Below, in pieces: positions 1-6,529 of a stretch of DNA of 9,893 nt. Every line of letters begins with the position of its first letter. Within the stretch, counting starts at the first letter, position 1. Source of the DNA: Spirochaetota bacterium. Its GTDB lineage: Bacteria > Spirochaetota > GWE2-31-10 > MWDO01. The notes under the pieces were generated by a model. That model did no database searches. It had not been told where the DNA came from and saw nothing but the letters and a program-made list of their open reading frames with translations. The DNA lies in assembly GCA_017998755.1 (NCBI GenBank), contig JAGOCL010000034.1, positions 2,029-11,921 on the forward strand, read 5' to 3'. The position numbers and the translations under genes are program-made.

Positions 1-1494
1 AAACTTGTCAAAGAGGGGTATGAATTTAAAAGCGATACCGATTCGGAAGTAATAGCTCATTTAATTGAAAAAAATTATACGGGAGATTTTGAACAAGCTT
101 TCTATAATACTTTACAATTATTGGAAGGAACTTACGGGATAGTCGCTTTGTCGGCGGAAAATCCAGACGTTCTTATGGCCGCCAGAAAAGGAAGTCCGCT
201 TGTTATCGGAGTAGGTAACGAGGAAATGTTCATAGCCAGCGACGTTAGCGCATTTTTGGGCTACACTAAGCAGGCCGTTTATCTTGACGATTACGAAATA
301 GCGATATTAACAAAAGATCAGTTTATTACAAAAGATTTCAGACTTGAAGAAAAAGATAAAAAGATTAACATTATAGATTGGGACGCAGACTCTCTGGATA
401 TGGGCGGATTTCCGCATTACATGTTGAAGGAAATTTTTGAACAACCGGAGAGCATCAAGAGAGGTTTTGCCGGAAGAATTGTGCCGAATATCGGTACGAC
501 TAAACTCGGCGGGCTCAATCTTACCCCTCAAGAACTTTTTAATATGGAGAAGGTAAATATCATCGCTTGCGGAACAAGTTATCACGCAGGTCTTGTCGGT
601 TCGTACGCTATAGAAGATCTTGCCCGGCTTCCTTCGAGAGTAGATATCGCTTCCGAATATCGAAGTAAAAATCCTATTATCCAAAAAGGGACGCTGTTTT
701 TTGCCGTTAGCCAGTCGGGCGAAACTATCGACACTTTGCTTGCTATGCGTGAAATTCAGAGGAAAGGGGGCAAGGTTCTTGGAATTTGTAACGTCGTCGG
801 AAGCTCTATACCGCGAGAAAGTAACGGCGGAGTTTACGTACATTCGGGACCCGAGATATCGGTCGCTTCTACTAAAGCGTTTACGTCTCAAATGACTGCA
901 TTATATCTTTTTGCGATACTCATGGCCCGTATGAAGGATATGAGTTTTCATAGAGGGAAGGAGTTAGTTGAAGAACTGGAGCGTATTCCTGCGAAAATAC
1001 AAGAAATATTATCTAACGTAAGTCATATAGAAGAAATAGCGAATAAATTAACATATTTGGATAATTTCCTGTTTCTAGGGAGAGGTATAAGCTATCCGGT
1101 AGCTCTTGAGGGCGCGTTGAAATTAAAAGAGATAAGCTACGCTCACGCCGAAGGGGGAGCCGCCGGCGAGATAAAACACGGGCCGATAGCGCTGATTGAT
1201 AAAAATACTCCGGTAGTTTTTATCATTCCGAAAGATCAGCAGTATGAGAAGACTCTTTCCAATATTCAGGAAGTCCGATCCAGAGGGGGGATATTATTAG
1301 CGATTTGCGCTAAGGGGGACAAGAACGTCTCTTCCTTAGTAGATTATACTATCGAGGTTCCGGAAACCGATCCGATTTTTTCGCCGCTATTGACGATTAT
1401 TCCATTACAGCTTTTGGCTTATTATATAGCGAGGAACAAAGGCCGCGATATAGACAAGCCTAGAAATCTTGCTAAATCGGTAACGGTTGAATGA
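1..1494 (+). CDS. glmS: Glutamine-fructose-6-phosphate aminotransferase (isomerizing), C-terminal part; 5' end outside window
   Basis: The reading frame is open from base 1, so the gene enters from the left; 497 residues are visible. GlmS makes glucosamine-6-phosphate from fructose-6-phosphate and glutamine, the entry step to peptidoglycan and lipopolysaccharide amino sugars, in the cytoplasm. Visible residues 1-80 are the end of the glutaminase domain (SDTDSEVIAHLIE, then GTYG and GSPLVIG). The first SIS domain carries CGTSYHAG (from about residue 190), SQSGET (236-241) and the VASTKAFTSQ segment. The second carries GRGISYPVALEGALKLKEIS and AAGEIKHGP. The end, DKPRNLAKSVTVE, is the usual GlmS C-terminus. 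Aligning CGTSY with the E. coli enzyme puts about 110 residues, including the catalytic N-terminal Cys, before the window. The usual AEGYAAGE is AEGGAAGE here. The stop overlaps the next start (ATGA). Confidence 0.97.
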   Translation, partial: KLVKEGYEFKSDTDSEVIAHLIEKNYTGDFEQAFYNTLQLLEGTYGIVALSAENPDVLMAARKGSPLVIGVGNEEMFIASDVSAFLGYTKQAVYLDDYEIAILTKDQFITKDFRLEEKDKKINIIDWDADSLDMGGFPHYMLKEIFEQPESIKRGFAGRIVPNIGTTKLGGLNLTPQELFNMEKVNIIACGTSYHAGLVGSYAIEDLARLPSRVDIASEYRSKNPIIQKGTLFFAVSQSGETIDTLLAMREIQRKGGKVLGICNVVGSSIPRESNGGVYVHSGPEISVASTKAFTSQMTALYLFAILMARMKDMSFHRGKELVEELERIPAKIQEILSNVSHIEEIANKLTYLDNFLFLGRGISYPVALEGALKLKEISYAHAEGGAAGEIKHGPIALIDKNTPVVFIIPKDQQYEKTLSNIQEVRSRGGILLAICAKGDKNVSSLVDYTIEVPETDPIFSPLLTIIPLQLLAYYIARNKGRDIDKPRNLAKSVTVE

Positions 1495-1766
1495 TAATTG
1501 CAAAGAGATATACAGTATCAGGCCTTGTTCAAGGAGTAGGTTACAGATATTTCGTTACTATGGCGGCCGGCGAGTTTGATATTCGCGGTTATGTGAAAAA
1601 TTTATTTAACGGCGACGTAGAGGTTTACGCTATCGGCGACGAAGCGGAGCATAAAGAACTATTTAAACGCTTAAAAACAGGACCGTCGCATTCAAGGGTT
1701 AGGGACGTGATTGTCGAAAACTGTATTGTTTTAGACAGATATACCTCTTTTATAGTTGAATTTTGA
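1491..1766 (+). CDS. acyP: Acylphosphatase
   Basis: This 91-residue protein has the size and motifs of the acylphosphatase family, small cytoplasmic enzymes that hydrolyse the carboxyl-phosphate bond of acyl phosphates. The signature GLVQGVGYRYF spans residues 11-21 and contains the catalytic Arg19, which binds phosphate. The second motif, GYVKNLFNGDVEV (33-45), supplies the catalytic Asn37. The GPSHSRVRDV segment in the C-terminal half is also family-typical. The ATG lies in the glmS stop (ATGA), so translation is probably coupled to glmS. The physiological substrate is not evident from the sequence. The family call is secure; acyP is the conventional symbol. Confidence 0.95.
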   Translation: MIIAKRYTVSGLVQGVGYRYFVTMAAGEFDIRGYVKNLFNGDVEVYAIGDEAEHKELFKRLKTGPSHSRVRDVIVENCIVLDRYTSFIVEF

Positions 1767-1783
1767 CGGTTTAAATATAAACT

Positions 1784-1812
1784 TTGACAAAACTTCGGTA
1801 TTTATATATGAT
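1784..1812 (+). promoter_or_regulatory. Sigma70-type promoter for the methyltransferase/pseudouridine synthase pair
   Basis: TTGACA (1784-1789), a 17-base spacer and TATGAT (1807-1812) give a perfect -35 and a five-of-six -10 box. Transcription should start near 1819. That leaves about 20 bases of leader before the TTG start at 1839 and rules out the ATGs at 1808 and 1811, which sit in or beside the -10 box. Confidence 0.8.
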
Positions 1813-1828
1813 GACTAAATTTATTTTT

Positions 1829-1832
1829 GGAG
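1829..1832 (+). promoter_or_regulatory. Ribosome binding site deciding a TTG start
   Basis: GGAG at 1829-1832 lies six bases before the TTG at 1839. The alternative in-frame TTG at 1827 overlaps this site and would leave almost no leader after the predicted transcription start, so 1839 is preferred. Confidence 0.65.
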
Positions 1833-1838
1833 CGGGAA

Positions 1839-2516
1839 TTGTTAAGAACATTTGATTTTGTTTTCAGAGGCGCCGTTGTAATCGGAGTCTTGACCCTATT
1901 ATTGAGTAATTTCAGGCAAATTCGTCGTAATCGTATAGAAAACGAGAATCGCGAAACTATAAAGTACTACAGGACAAGTTTTCAATGGTTATCTACATAC
2001 GCGAGCTATTTTACGTCTGTATTAACGGGGCTTGCTATATTTAGGATAGGATCGTTATTAAAAATCTTAAGTAACGGGGAGATTCAGTTTGGGATATTTA
2101 ACGTTGTTTTATTACAAAACGAAGACGTTCTGAAAATTCAATCCGCTATTATATTTATAGGGGTTGTCGGATCGATTTTGTATATTTTCTTTTCAATTGT
2201 TATGAATTTAGGTTATTTAAAACTAGGCAAAAATTTTTCTATAAATATAGACATTAAAGACGGTAATAAGCTGGTAAAAAATGATATATACGGCATTATC
2301 AGACACCCGATATATCTGTCAGAGATCATACTGCCTTTAGCGGCCGGTTTTGCCTTGCAATCGTGGACGCTGTTTTTATGGGGTTTAATAGTAGTTCTTC
2401 CATTGTACATAATAAGGGCGAAAAAAGAGGACGAACTACTTCTGCATTACTACGGCGATAATTTTGCCGAATACAAACTCAGAGTAGGCGGTTTTTTTCC
2501 GTATTTTAAAAAATAA
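1839..2516 (+). CDS. Isoprenylcysteine carboxyl methyltransferase / phospholipid methyltransferase family membrane protein
   Basis: A 225-residue integral membrane protein. Hydrophobic segments lie near residues 11-23, in the 40s-60s, around 95-125 and in a pair around 160-192. The C-terminal half has the ICMT/PEMT-family pattern: DIYGIIRHPIYLSE with Arg155-His156-Pro157, a hydrophobic hairpin, then a cytoplasmic tail with RAKKEDELLLHYYG and AEYKLRV, where the conserved acidic and Arg/His residues help bind S-adenosylmethionine. Characterised members methylate isoprenylcysteine or phosphatidylethanolamine, but most bacterial members have no known substrate, so I leave it unnamed. The N-terminal half is less conserved. 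The TTG start at 1839 is chosen for its GGAG site and fit to the promoter. The next gene begins four bases after the stop. Confidence 0.85.
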   Translation: MLRTFDFVFRGAVVIGVLTLLLSNFRQIRRNRIENENRETIKYYRTSFQWLSTYASYFTSVLTGLAIFRIGSLLKILSNGEIQFGIFNVVLLQNEDVLKIQSAIIFIGVVGSILYIFFSIVMNLGYLKLGKNFSINIDIKDGNKLVKNDIYGIIRHPIYLSEIILPLAAGFALQSWTLFLWGLIVVLPLYIIRAKKEDELLLHYYGDNFAEYKLRVGGFFPYFKK

Positions 2517-2520
2517 CATT

Positions 2521-3198
2521 ATGCAGTATACTATAGCGTATGAAGACGAATTTTTGTTAATTGCGGATAAACCTCAAGGTATGCCGGCCGCTATGGGAGA
2601 AAAAGGATCGCTTTGCGAAGCGGTTTTTAAGGACCGGCCCGAATTATCGCGAGTAAAGGGATATAAAGAGGAAGAGGGGGGGCTTTTAAATAGGCTTGAT
2701 AATGAAACCGGCGGTCTTACTCTTTTCGCTAAAAGCGTCGAGGCTTTTTCATATTATAAGAAATTAATGGAAAACGAAAATATTGAAAAATTTTATAAAG
2801 CGATAGTTTACGGCGTTCCAAATAAAACTTCGGGTATTATCGACTATCCTATCGCTCATCATTATAGCGACGATAAAAGAATGTCAATAGTTCTCGACGA
2901 TAGGACGAAATATCGCGGGAAAGTCCGTTTTTCGATAACAGAATGGGAGATTATTGAGAGCTCGGTAAAATATTCTTTATTACGAATAAAAATAAAAAAA
3001 GGGATAAGACATCAGATAAGAGTTCATCTTTCAAGTATAGGGCATCCGATTTTGGGAGATAAGCTTTATTGTAAAAAAAAAGACGACTACGCTAACCATT
3101 TCTTATATTCATATGGGCTAAATTTCAGGTCCATGGACGGAAAAGATATAAAATTAGAGATAGCTACCCCGTTTGATAATAATATTCAAGGTTTATAG
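2521..3198 (+). CDS. RluA-family pseudouridine synthase
   Basis: A 225-residue protein that should isomerise a specific uridine to pseudouridine in rRNA or tRNA. The catalytic motif is NRLDNETGGLTLFAK (57-71) with Asp60 as nucleophile; the family norm is HRLDxxTSG, so the leading His is Asn and the Ser is Gly here. The C-terminal family motif GIRHQIRVHLSSIGHPILGD is present from residue 161. There is no N-terminal S4 RNA-binding domain, so it is a minimal RluA-type enzyme and the target site cannot be assigned. No clear Shine-Dalgarno precedes the ATG, which lies four bases after the methyltransferase stop, so translation probably depends on coupling. Its last two codons overlap the end of the convergent gene. 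Confidence 0.92.
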   Translation: MQYTIAYEDEFLLIADKPQGMPAAMGEKGSLCEAVFKDRPELSRVKGYKEEEGGLLNRLDNETGGLTLFAKSVEAFSYYKKLMENENIEKFYKAIVYGVPNKTSGIIDYPIAHHYSDDKRMSIVLDDRTKYRGKVRFSITEWEIIESSVKYSLLRIKIKKGIRHQIRVHLSSIGHPILGDKLYCKKKDDYANHFLYSYGLNFRSMDGKDIKLEIATPFDNNIQGL

Positions 3199-4074
3199 AG
3201 TTATTATTGTTTCAAGATAAGCGGATTTCCTGTAAGGATCAAAAAAAAGCATAGGATGGACTCTTGCGGTAGGTAGAGCGTTGAAAGGATTTAGTATATA
3301 TCCTAAAATATGTAGTCCTATATAAGGTGTCGATAAAAGATACGTCGATATTTCGTCAAATACTACGGCGGCGACTACGGCAATCCCCGGATTTTTTAGA
3401 AACTGTTCAAAACTTGAATTCATAAAAAACGGTCTTACAGTAAATTCATACAACGCCGAAGTTAAAAATATTTCTAAAATCATAAGCGCCGGATGATAAT
3501 TTTTAGATCTGAGATATAACGCCATAGACGAAAAAAAGAACGGCTCGATCAAGTTTTTTGCATACATATCCCCCACTAATACCGTTACAGGCGCCCCGCT
3601 ATCGTATCTGACAATCTCTCCGTTAGCGTCTGAAAGCGGTTTGGTAACGGGGTCGATTCTTCCCGAAGCGAAGGGCTCCATTTTTAGTCTGTCGGCAAAA
3701 GTCGCCCCCGCATCGGGGCCCGAAATAAATTGGGGCGCATTTTCCCAGACGGGATACGTTACGGCGAAACACAGCCATAAGCTTGCGTATAATATCAAAG
3801 GGTCGGTCGCGTATTCGACTGCGGTAATCTTCTTTAATTTTAAAGGTTTAGAAAATTCCGTATTTGTTTTAAAAGTTTTATAGTCCGGTAAATAAGAAAA
3901 AGTATAGTTATAAGACTTAATTGAAGCGAAAGAGTAAAATGAAATAGACAAAAAAAGTAATGATATTAATAATTTCTTTTTCAGAAAAAAACCGGCGAGA
4001 AAACTGTAAAAAAACGTATTACCGGACATGGAGTTTTTTATTGAAATAACTTTTTTATATAATTTATATCTCAT
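3193..4074 (-). CDS. Exported or membrane protein resembling DUF3943
   Basis: A 293-residue protein with a basic then hydrophobic N-terminus: KKK at about residues 32-34, followed by a strongly hydrophobic run ending near SFYSFAS. This looks like a signal peptide or anchor. The centre and C-terminus are rich in aromatic and aliphatic residues, with hydrophobic stretches around TDPLILYASLWLCFAVTYPVW and in the last third. The pattern NLIEPFFFSSMALYLRSKNY, then SALYEFTVRPFF, then a Gly/Ala-rich helix with FDEISTYLL resembles DUF3943, a family of unknown function in diderms; I recognise the layout only and did not search. ATG 4074 gives a long N-region. Met16 (4029) is an alternative start, but neither has a good Shine-Dalgarno. 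A TATAAT at 4089-4094 would put transcription only about 8 bases before ATG 4074. Confidence 0.8.
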   Translation of the reverse strand: MRYKLYKKVISIKNSMSGNTFFYSFLAGFFLKKKLLISLLFLSISFYSFASIKSYNYTFSYLPDYKTFKTNTEFSKPLKLKKITAVEYATDPLILYASLWLCFAVTYPVWENAPQFISGPDAGATFADRLKMEPFASGRIDPVTKPLSDANGEIVRYDSGAPVTVLVGDMYAKNLIEPFFFSSMALYLRSKNYHPALMILEIFLTSALYEFTVRPFFMNSSFEQFLKNPGIAVVAAVVFDEISTYLLSTPYIGLHILGYILNPFNALPTARVHPMLFFDPYRKSAYLETIITL

Positions 4075-4213
4075 AAATTATTTTATCCATTATAATTTCT
4101 GAATTCCTCGAAGCCGTTTTGTTTTTTATTATATAAGCTACCATTGTTATTTTTCCGGAATATAGAACCTATCCGCGTAACGGAATTTTGTTAATAGAAT
4201 GGTTAAGAAAAAT

Positions 4214-4285
4214 AGCCAGTGGAGGGAATCGAACTCTCAACCTATTCATTACGAGTGAATTGCTCTACCATTGAGCTACACCGGC
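4214..4285 (-). tRNA. tRNA-Thr (anticodon CGU)
   Basis: The minus strand folds as a 72-base cloverleaf. It has a 7-bp acceptor stem (GCCGGTG with CACTGGC, including one G-U), a D arm GCTC/GAGC, and an anticodon stem ATTCA/TGAAT with loop CTCGTAA, giving anticodon CGT, which reads ACG (Thr). The T loop is TTCGATT. G1-C72 and C2-G71 agree with known ThrRS identity bases. The T stem (GAGAG against CCCTC) has an A-C mismatch at 52-62. CCA is not encoded, so it must be added after transcription. The flanks at 4075-4213 and 4286-4476 hold no protein gene I can support, and I see no convincing terminator. Confidence 0.93.
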
Positions 4286-4294
4286 GTTTCCGCT

Positions 4295-4322
4295 ATACTA
4301 ACATATTTTTCCTATTTTTCAA
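4295..4322 (-). promoter_or_regulatory. Promoter of tRNA-Thr
   Basis: On the minus strand TTGAAA (4322-4317), a 16-base spacer and TAGTAT (4300-4295) lie just upstream of the tRNA. The -10 box ends nine bases before G1, so the primary transcript has almost no 5' leader. Confidence 0.6.
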
Positions 4323-4421
4323 TAAATAATTGAATTTTTTTACGATAATTTTTGGAATTATTAGCGCGTCTGCAGTAATATTATATTCGTAATATTCCGC
4401 ATATAAATTTATTAAATCCGC

Positions 4422-4450
4422 TTGTATTTTTTTAAAAATTGAAATATAAT
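4422..4450 (+). promoter_or_regulatory. Promoter of the response regulator
   Basis: TTGTAT (4422-4427), a 17-base spacer and a perfect TATAAT (4445-4450). Transcription should start near 4457, about 20 bases before the ATG at 4477, leaving room for the AGGGG ribosome site at 4467-4471. The -35 matches only in its TTG core. Confidence 0.6.
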
Positions 4451-4476
4451 AGAAGAATAAAAACGTAGGGGTTATT

Positions 4477-4854
4477 ATGAAAAATATTTTGGTTGTTGAC
4501 GATGAAATCAATATTCAAAATTTATTAGAAGATATTCTTGTAGGAGAAGGTTATAAAATTTATTTATCCGACGGCGGGGAAGAATCTATAAACATTATCA
4601 AAACTAATAAAATTGATCTTATAATTTTAGATATGATGATGCCTAAAGCGTCGGGGCAAGAGCTGTATACTTCCATGAAGATTAAGCTTGAAGGGGAAGG
4701 GAAAAAAGCTCCTCCAGCAATTATCTTAACGGCGCACCCCGGAGCGGAGAATACGCAGTTCTTATTAATGATGGAAGCGGGTATAAAAAAGTTGATTCCC
4801 AAACCGTTTCAAATAAGCGAGCTTTTAGACGCAGTCAAAGAGTGTATTAATTAA
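4477..4854 (+). CDS. Single-domain response regulator (CheY-like receiver)
   Basis: A 125-residue protein that is only a receiver domain. It has the Asp8-Asp9 metal-binding pair, phosphoacceptor Asp52 in IILDMMMPKASG, Thr85 in IILTAHP and Lys109 in PKPF, so all residues needed for phosphotransfer from a histidine kinase are present. There is no DNA-binding or enzymatic output domain; such proteins act by protein-protein contact, for example at a flagellar switch or in a phosphorelay. No kinase or chemotaxis gene is visible here, so the partner is unknown and I do not call it cheY. The loop after the phosphorylation site (residues 68-80) is long and charged. AGGGG lies five bases before the ATG. 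It has its own promoter and converges, with eight bases of overlap, on the next small gene. Confidence 0.93.
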   Translation: MKNILVVDDEINIQNLLEDILVGEGYKIYLSDGGEESINIIKTNKIDLIILDMMMPKASGQELYTSMKIKLEGEGKKAPPAIILTAHPGAENTQFLLMMEAGIKKLIPKPFQISELLDAVKECIN

Positions 4855-5053
4855 TAAGAGATTTTTCTTTTTCAGTTCTATAATTTTTAAGCAACGTTAT
4901 ATAATCGTTAGCGGCCGAATCTATCTCTTTTTCAAGTTTTTCCGCAGTATCTGAAAGTTCGATTTTGTCAATGATAGATCTGCCGATGTTTATAGCGGCT
5001 CTTTTATAATTCGTTTCTAACATACCTAATTTCTTTAATTTACCGTCGCTCAT
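4847..5053 (-). CDS. Small helical protein of unknown function (68 residues)
   Basis: I do not recognise this protein. It is 68 residues, highly charged, lacks Cys, Trp and Pro, and looks wholly alpha-helical; residues 35-66 (AEKLEKEIDSAANDYITLL onward) could form a coiled coil. It has no signal peptide or membrane segment, so it should be cytoplasmic. Support that it is real: the region is otherwise empty, there is an upstream promoter (TTGTTT, 17 bases, TATATT), and a GAGG lies before the ATG, although its 13-base spacing is long. Its stop falls inside the end of the response regulator gene on the other strand, so the two converge. A functional link to that regulator is speculative. Confidence 0.65.
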   Translation of the reverse strand: MSDGKLKKLGMLETNYKRAAINIGRSIIDKIELSDTAEKLEKEIDSAANDYITLLKNYRTEKEKSLIN

Positions 5054-5092
5054 AAATTATTAAAAACCTCTCGTTTAAAAATAATAGCCGTA

Positions 5093-5121
5093 AATATAGC
5101 ATAATTGAACTATAAAAACAA
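5093..5121 (-). promoter_or_regulatory. Promoter of the 68-residue protein gene
   Basis: On the minus strand TTGTTT (5121-5116), a 17-base spacer and TATATT (5098-5093). Transcription should begin near 5086, giving a leader of about 33 bases. Confidence 0.45.
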
Positions 5122-5172
5122 TTAAAATATGATATTTCTATAATATAAAAAAATTTTAACTCAAATTATCTC

Positions 5173-5199
5173 TTGATATTATTAATTTTTTTATATAAT
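5173..5199 (+). promoter_or_regulatory. Possible promoter of the proC operon
   Basis: A perfect TATAAT (5194-5199) lies 15 bases after TTGATA (5173-5178). The spacer is shorter than ideal. The start would be near 5206, ahead of the GAGGG ribosome site at 5219-5223. The surrounding DNA is very AT-rich, so chance boxes are possible. Confidence 0.4.
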
Positions 5200-5228
5200 A
5201 TCGAATTCAAACTATAACGAGGGAAAAG

Positions 5229-6044
5229 ATGAAAAAAATTCTATTTATAGGTTCCGGCAATATGGGTCAGGCGATTATCGGCGGACTGATAAAATCCAAT
5301 ACCGCGCTTCCAAACGACATTTATATTTATGAAGTTAATTCGGTAACGAGAGAAGCCACTATTAAAAAATTTAACGTTATGGAGTACGCCTCTGTCGCCG
5401 CTTCCCTAAAAGAATTTGATATAATAGCGTTGGCCGTAAAACCTCAAGTTTTTAAAAATTTTGATAACGACTCGATAATGGTTAAACTTAGAGAGTTTAC
5501 TACCCCGGATCAAGCGATTGTTTCAATTATGGCGGGGATTACGATAAAAAAAATTCAGGATTTTTTTGGAGCCGATAAACAGGTCGCGCGAGTAATGCCA
5601 AATACTCCCGCCTTGATCGGGGAGTCGATGAGCGCTATATCCTATTCAAAAGGATTTGCCGATGAAAAAAAGCTGTTTGTCGAAAATATTTTTAAAGGAA
5701 TCGGAAAAATCGAGATTGTCGACGAGTCGTTGATGAACGCAGTAACGGGTCTTAGCGGATCGGGGCCGGCTTATCTCTTTGTATTTCTGGAAGCGCTTAT
5801 TCAAGGGGGAGTTTTATCGGGATTATCAAGTCAAACGGCGGAAAAACTTGCCGTTCAAACCGTTTACGGTTCGATCAAAATGGTCGGCGGGGATAAAACG
5901 ATAGAAGAACTCAGACGAATGGTAACTTCTCCCGGAGGAACGACAATCAACGGTATATCAATATTGGAGAGAAATTCATTTAGAAGCGCCGTTATGGAAG
6001 CCGTGAAGAAGGGAACAGACATATCCAAGGAATTAAATAATTAG
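5229..6044 (+). CDS. proC: Pyrroline-5-carboxylate reductase
   Basis: This 271-residue protein has the usual length and motifs of P5C reductase, which reduces 1-pyrroline-5-carboxylate to L-proline with NAD(P)H, the last step of proline synthesis. The N-terminal Rossmann fold begins FIGSGNMGQAIIGGL (Gly8, Gly10, Gly13). AVKPQV and the MPNTPA motif (123-128) follow. The C-terminal dimerisation and catalytic domain has TGLSGSGPAY (173-182) and VTSPGGTT (232-239), the ProC signature. GAGGG lies five bases before the ATG. No proA or proB is visible, so the rest of the pathway lies elsewhere. It is probably the first gene of an operon: the next ribosome site (AGGA) overlaps its stop codon. Confidence 0.97.
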   Translation: MKKILFIGSGNMGQAIIGGLIKSNTALPNDIYIYEVNSVTREATIKKFNVMEYASVAASLKEFDIIALAVKPQVFKNFDNDSIMVKLREFTTPDQAIVSIMAGITIKKIQDFFGADKQVARVMPNTPALIGESMSAISYSKGFADEKKLFVENIFKGIGKIEIVDESLMNAVTGLSGSGPAYLFVFLEALIQGGVLSGLSSQTAEKLAVQTVYGSIKMVGGDKTIEELRRMVTSPGGTTINGISILERNSFRSAVMEAVKKGTDISKELNN

Positions 6045-6052
6045 GAATATAT

Positions 6053-6529
6053 ATGGACAGAAACGAAATTGGTTACCGCAAATCTATCAAAAATAACGGA
6101 GATATTGTGTACGAAACTCAGTGGTCGCCGTATTACTATGCGCAAAGTAAATTCGACGTTTTAAAAAAATTAACGGAAATGACTGGAATATATGTAGTGT
6201 TTTATTTGAATAAATATAAAAGACTCGCGCCTATTATGCTAGGCGCGGCTTGGTACACGGGACTAAGGCCCTCCATGCTGAGAATTTACGACAAATTTGC
6301 AGAAAATATCATACCAAATGAAGTTAAAAACCTAGTCGAAAACGAAAAAATTTATTATAAATTTCTAGAGATTTACGATCTCGAAGATTTTATAGATATA
6401 TTTTACAAATGTTGCGACATTTACGGCGAAGCTTATATCGACAATAACGGTTTAGAGAAAACAGATAGAACCGAAAGAGTCTATCTGATCGATCATAAAA
6501 CTAAAATTTTTAAAAGGAGCTTAAGTTGA
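6053..6529 (+). CDS. Protein of unknown function downstream of proC (158 residues)
   Basis: I cannot assign this protein to a family. It is soluble in appearance, with no signal peptide or membrane segment, and rich in Tyr, Lys and Asp/Glu. Residues 20-82 are the most structured-looking part: VYETQWSPYYYAQSKFDVLK, a GIY at 45-47, then WYTGLRPSMLR (67-77). The second half (about 83-125) looks helical and has two adjacent Cys (DIFYKCCDIYGEAYI). The GIY...YTG...R order faintly recalls GIY-YIG nucleases, but the spacing is about twice normal. The ATG has AGGA six bases upstream, overlapping the proC stop, and its own stop overlaps the next start (TTGA), so it is translated as part of the proC operon. 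Confidence 0.85.
   Translation: MDRNEIGYRKSIKNNGDIVYETQWSPYYYAQSKFDVLKKLTEMTGIYVVFYLNKYKRLAPIMLGAAWYTGLRPSMLRIYDKFAENIIPNEVKNLVENEKIYYKFLEIYDLEDFIDIFYKCCDIYGEAYIDNNGLEKTDRTERVYLIDHKTKIFKRSLS
6514..6519 (+). promoter_or_regulatory. Strong ribosome binding site deciding a TTG start
   Basis: AAGGAG, the best Shine-Dalgarno in the window, ends six bases before the TTG at 6526. It fixes the start of the DUF3592-like gene within the TTGA overlap with the preceding stop. Confidence 0.8.

Noticed and set aside
307..891. 194-codon open frame on the minus strand inside glmS
   Set aside because: It lies wholly antisense to a highly conserved gene, has no family resemblance and has a composition expected of a shadow frame.
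121..1494. TTG at 121 as the start of glmS
   Set aside because: The frame is open to base 1, and the upstream codons encode a normal GlmS glutaminase segment (SDTDSEVIAHLIE), so the gene simply enters from outside the window.
1769..1782. Inverted repeat GTTTA/TAAAC after the acylphosphatase gene
   Set aside because: Five A/T-rich base pairs without a proper T tract are expected by chance in this composition.
4293..4511. 72-codon minus-strand frame between the tRNA and the response regulator
   Set aside because: It would run through the regulator's promoter, start inside the regulator gene and end in the tRNA promoter. Its composition is that of translated AT-rich spacer.
4560..4802. 80-codon minus-strand frame inside the response regulator
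   Set aside because: It is antisense to a complete receiver domain, with no ribosome site or recognisable protein pattern.
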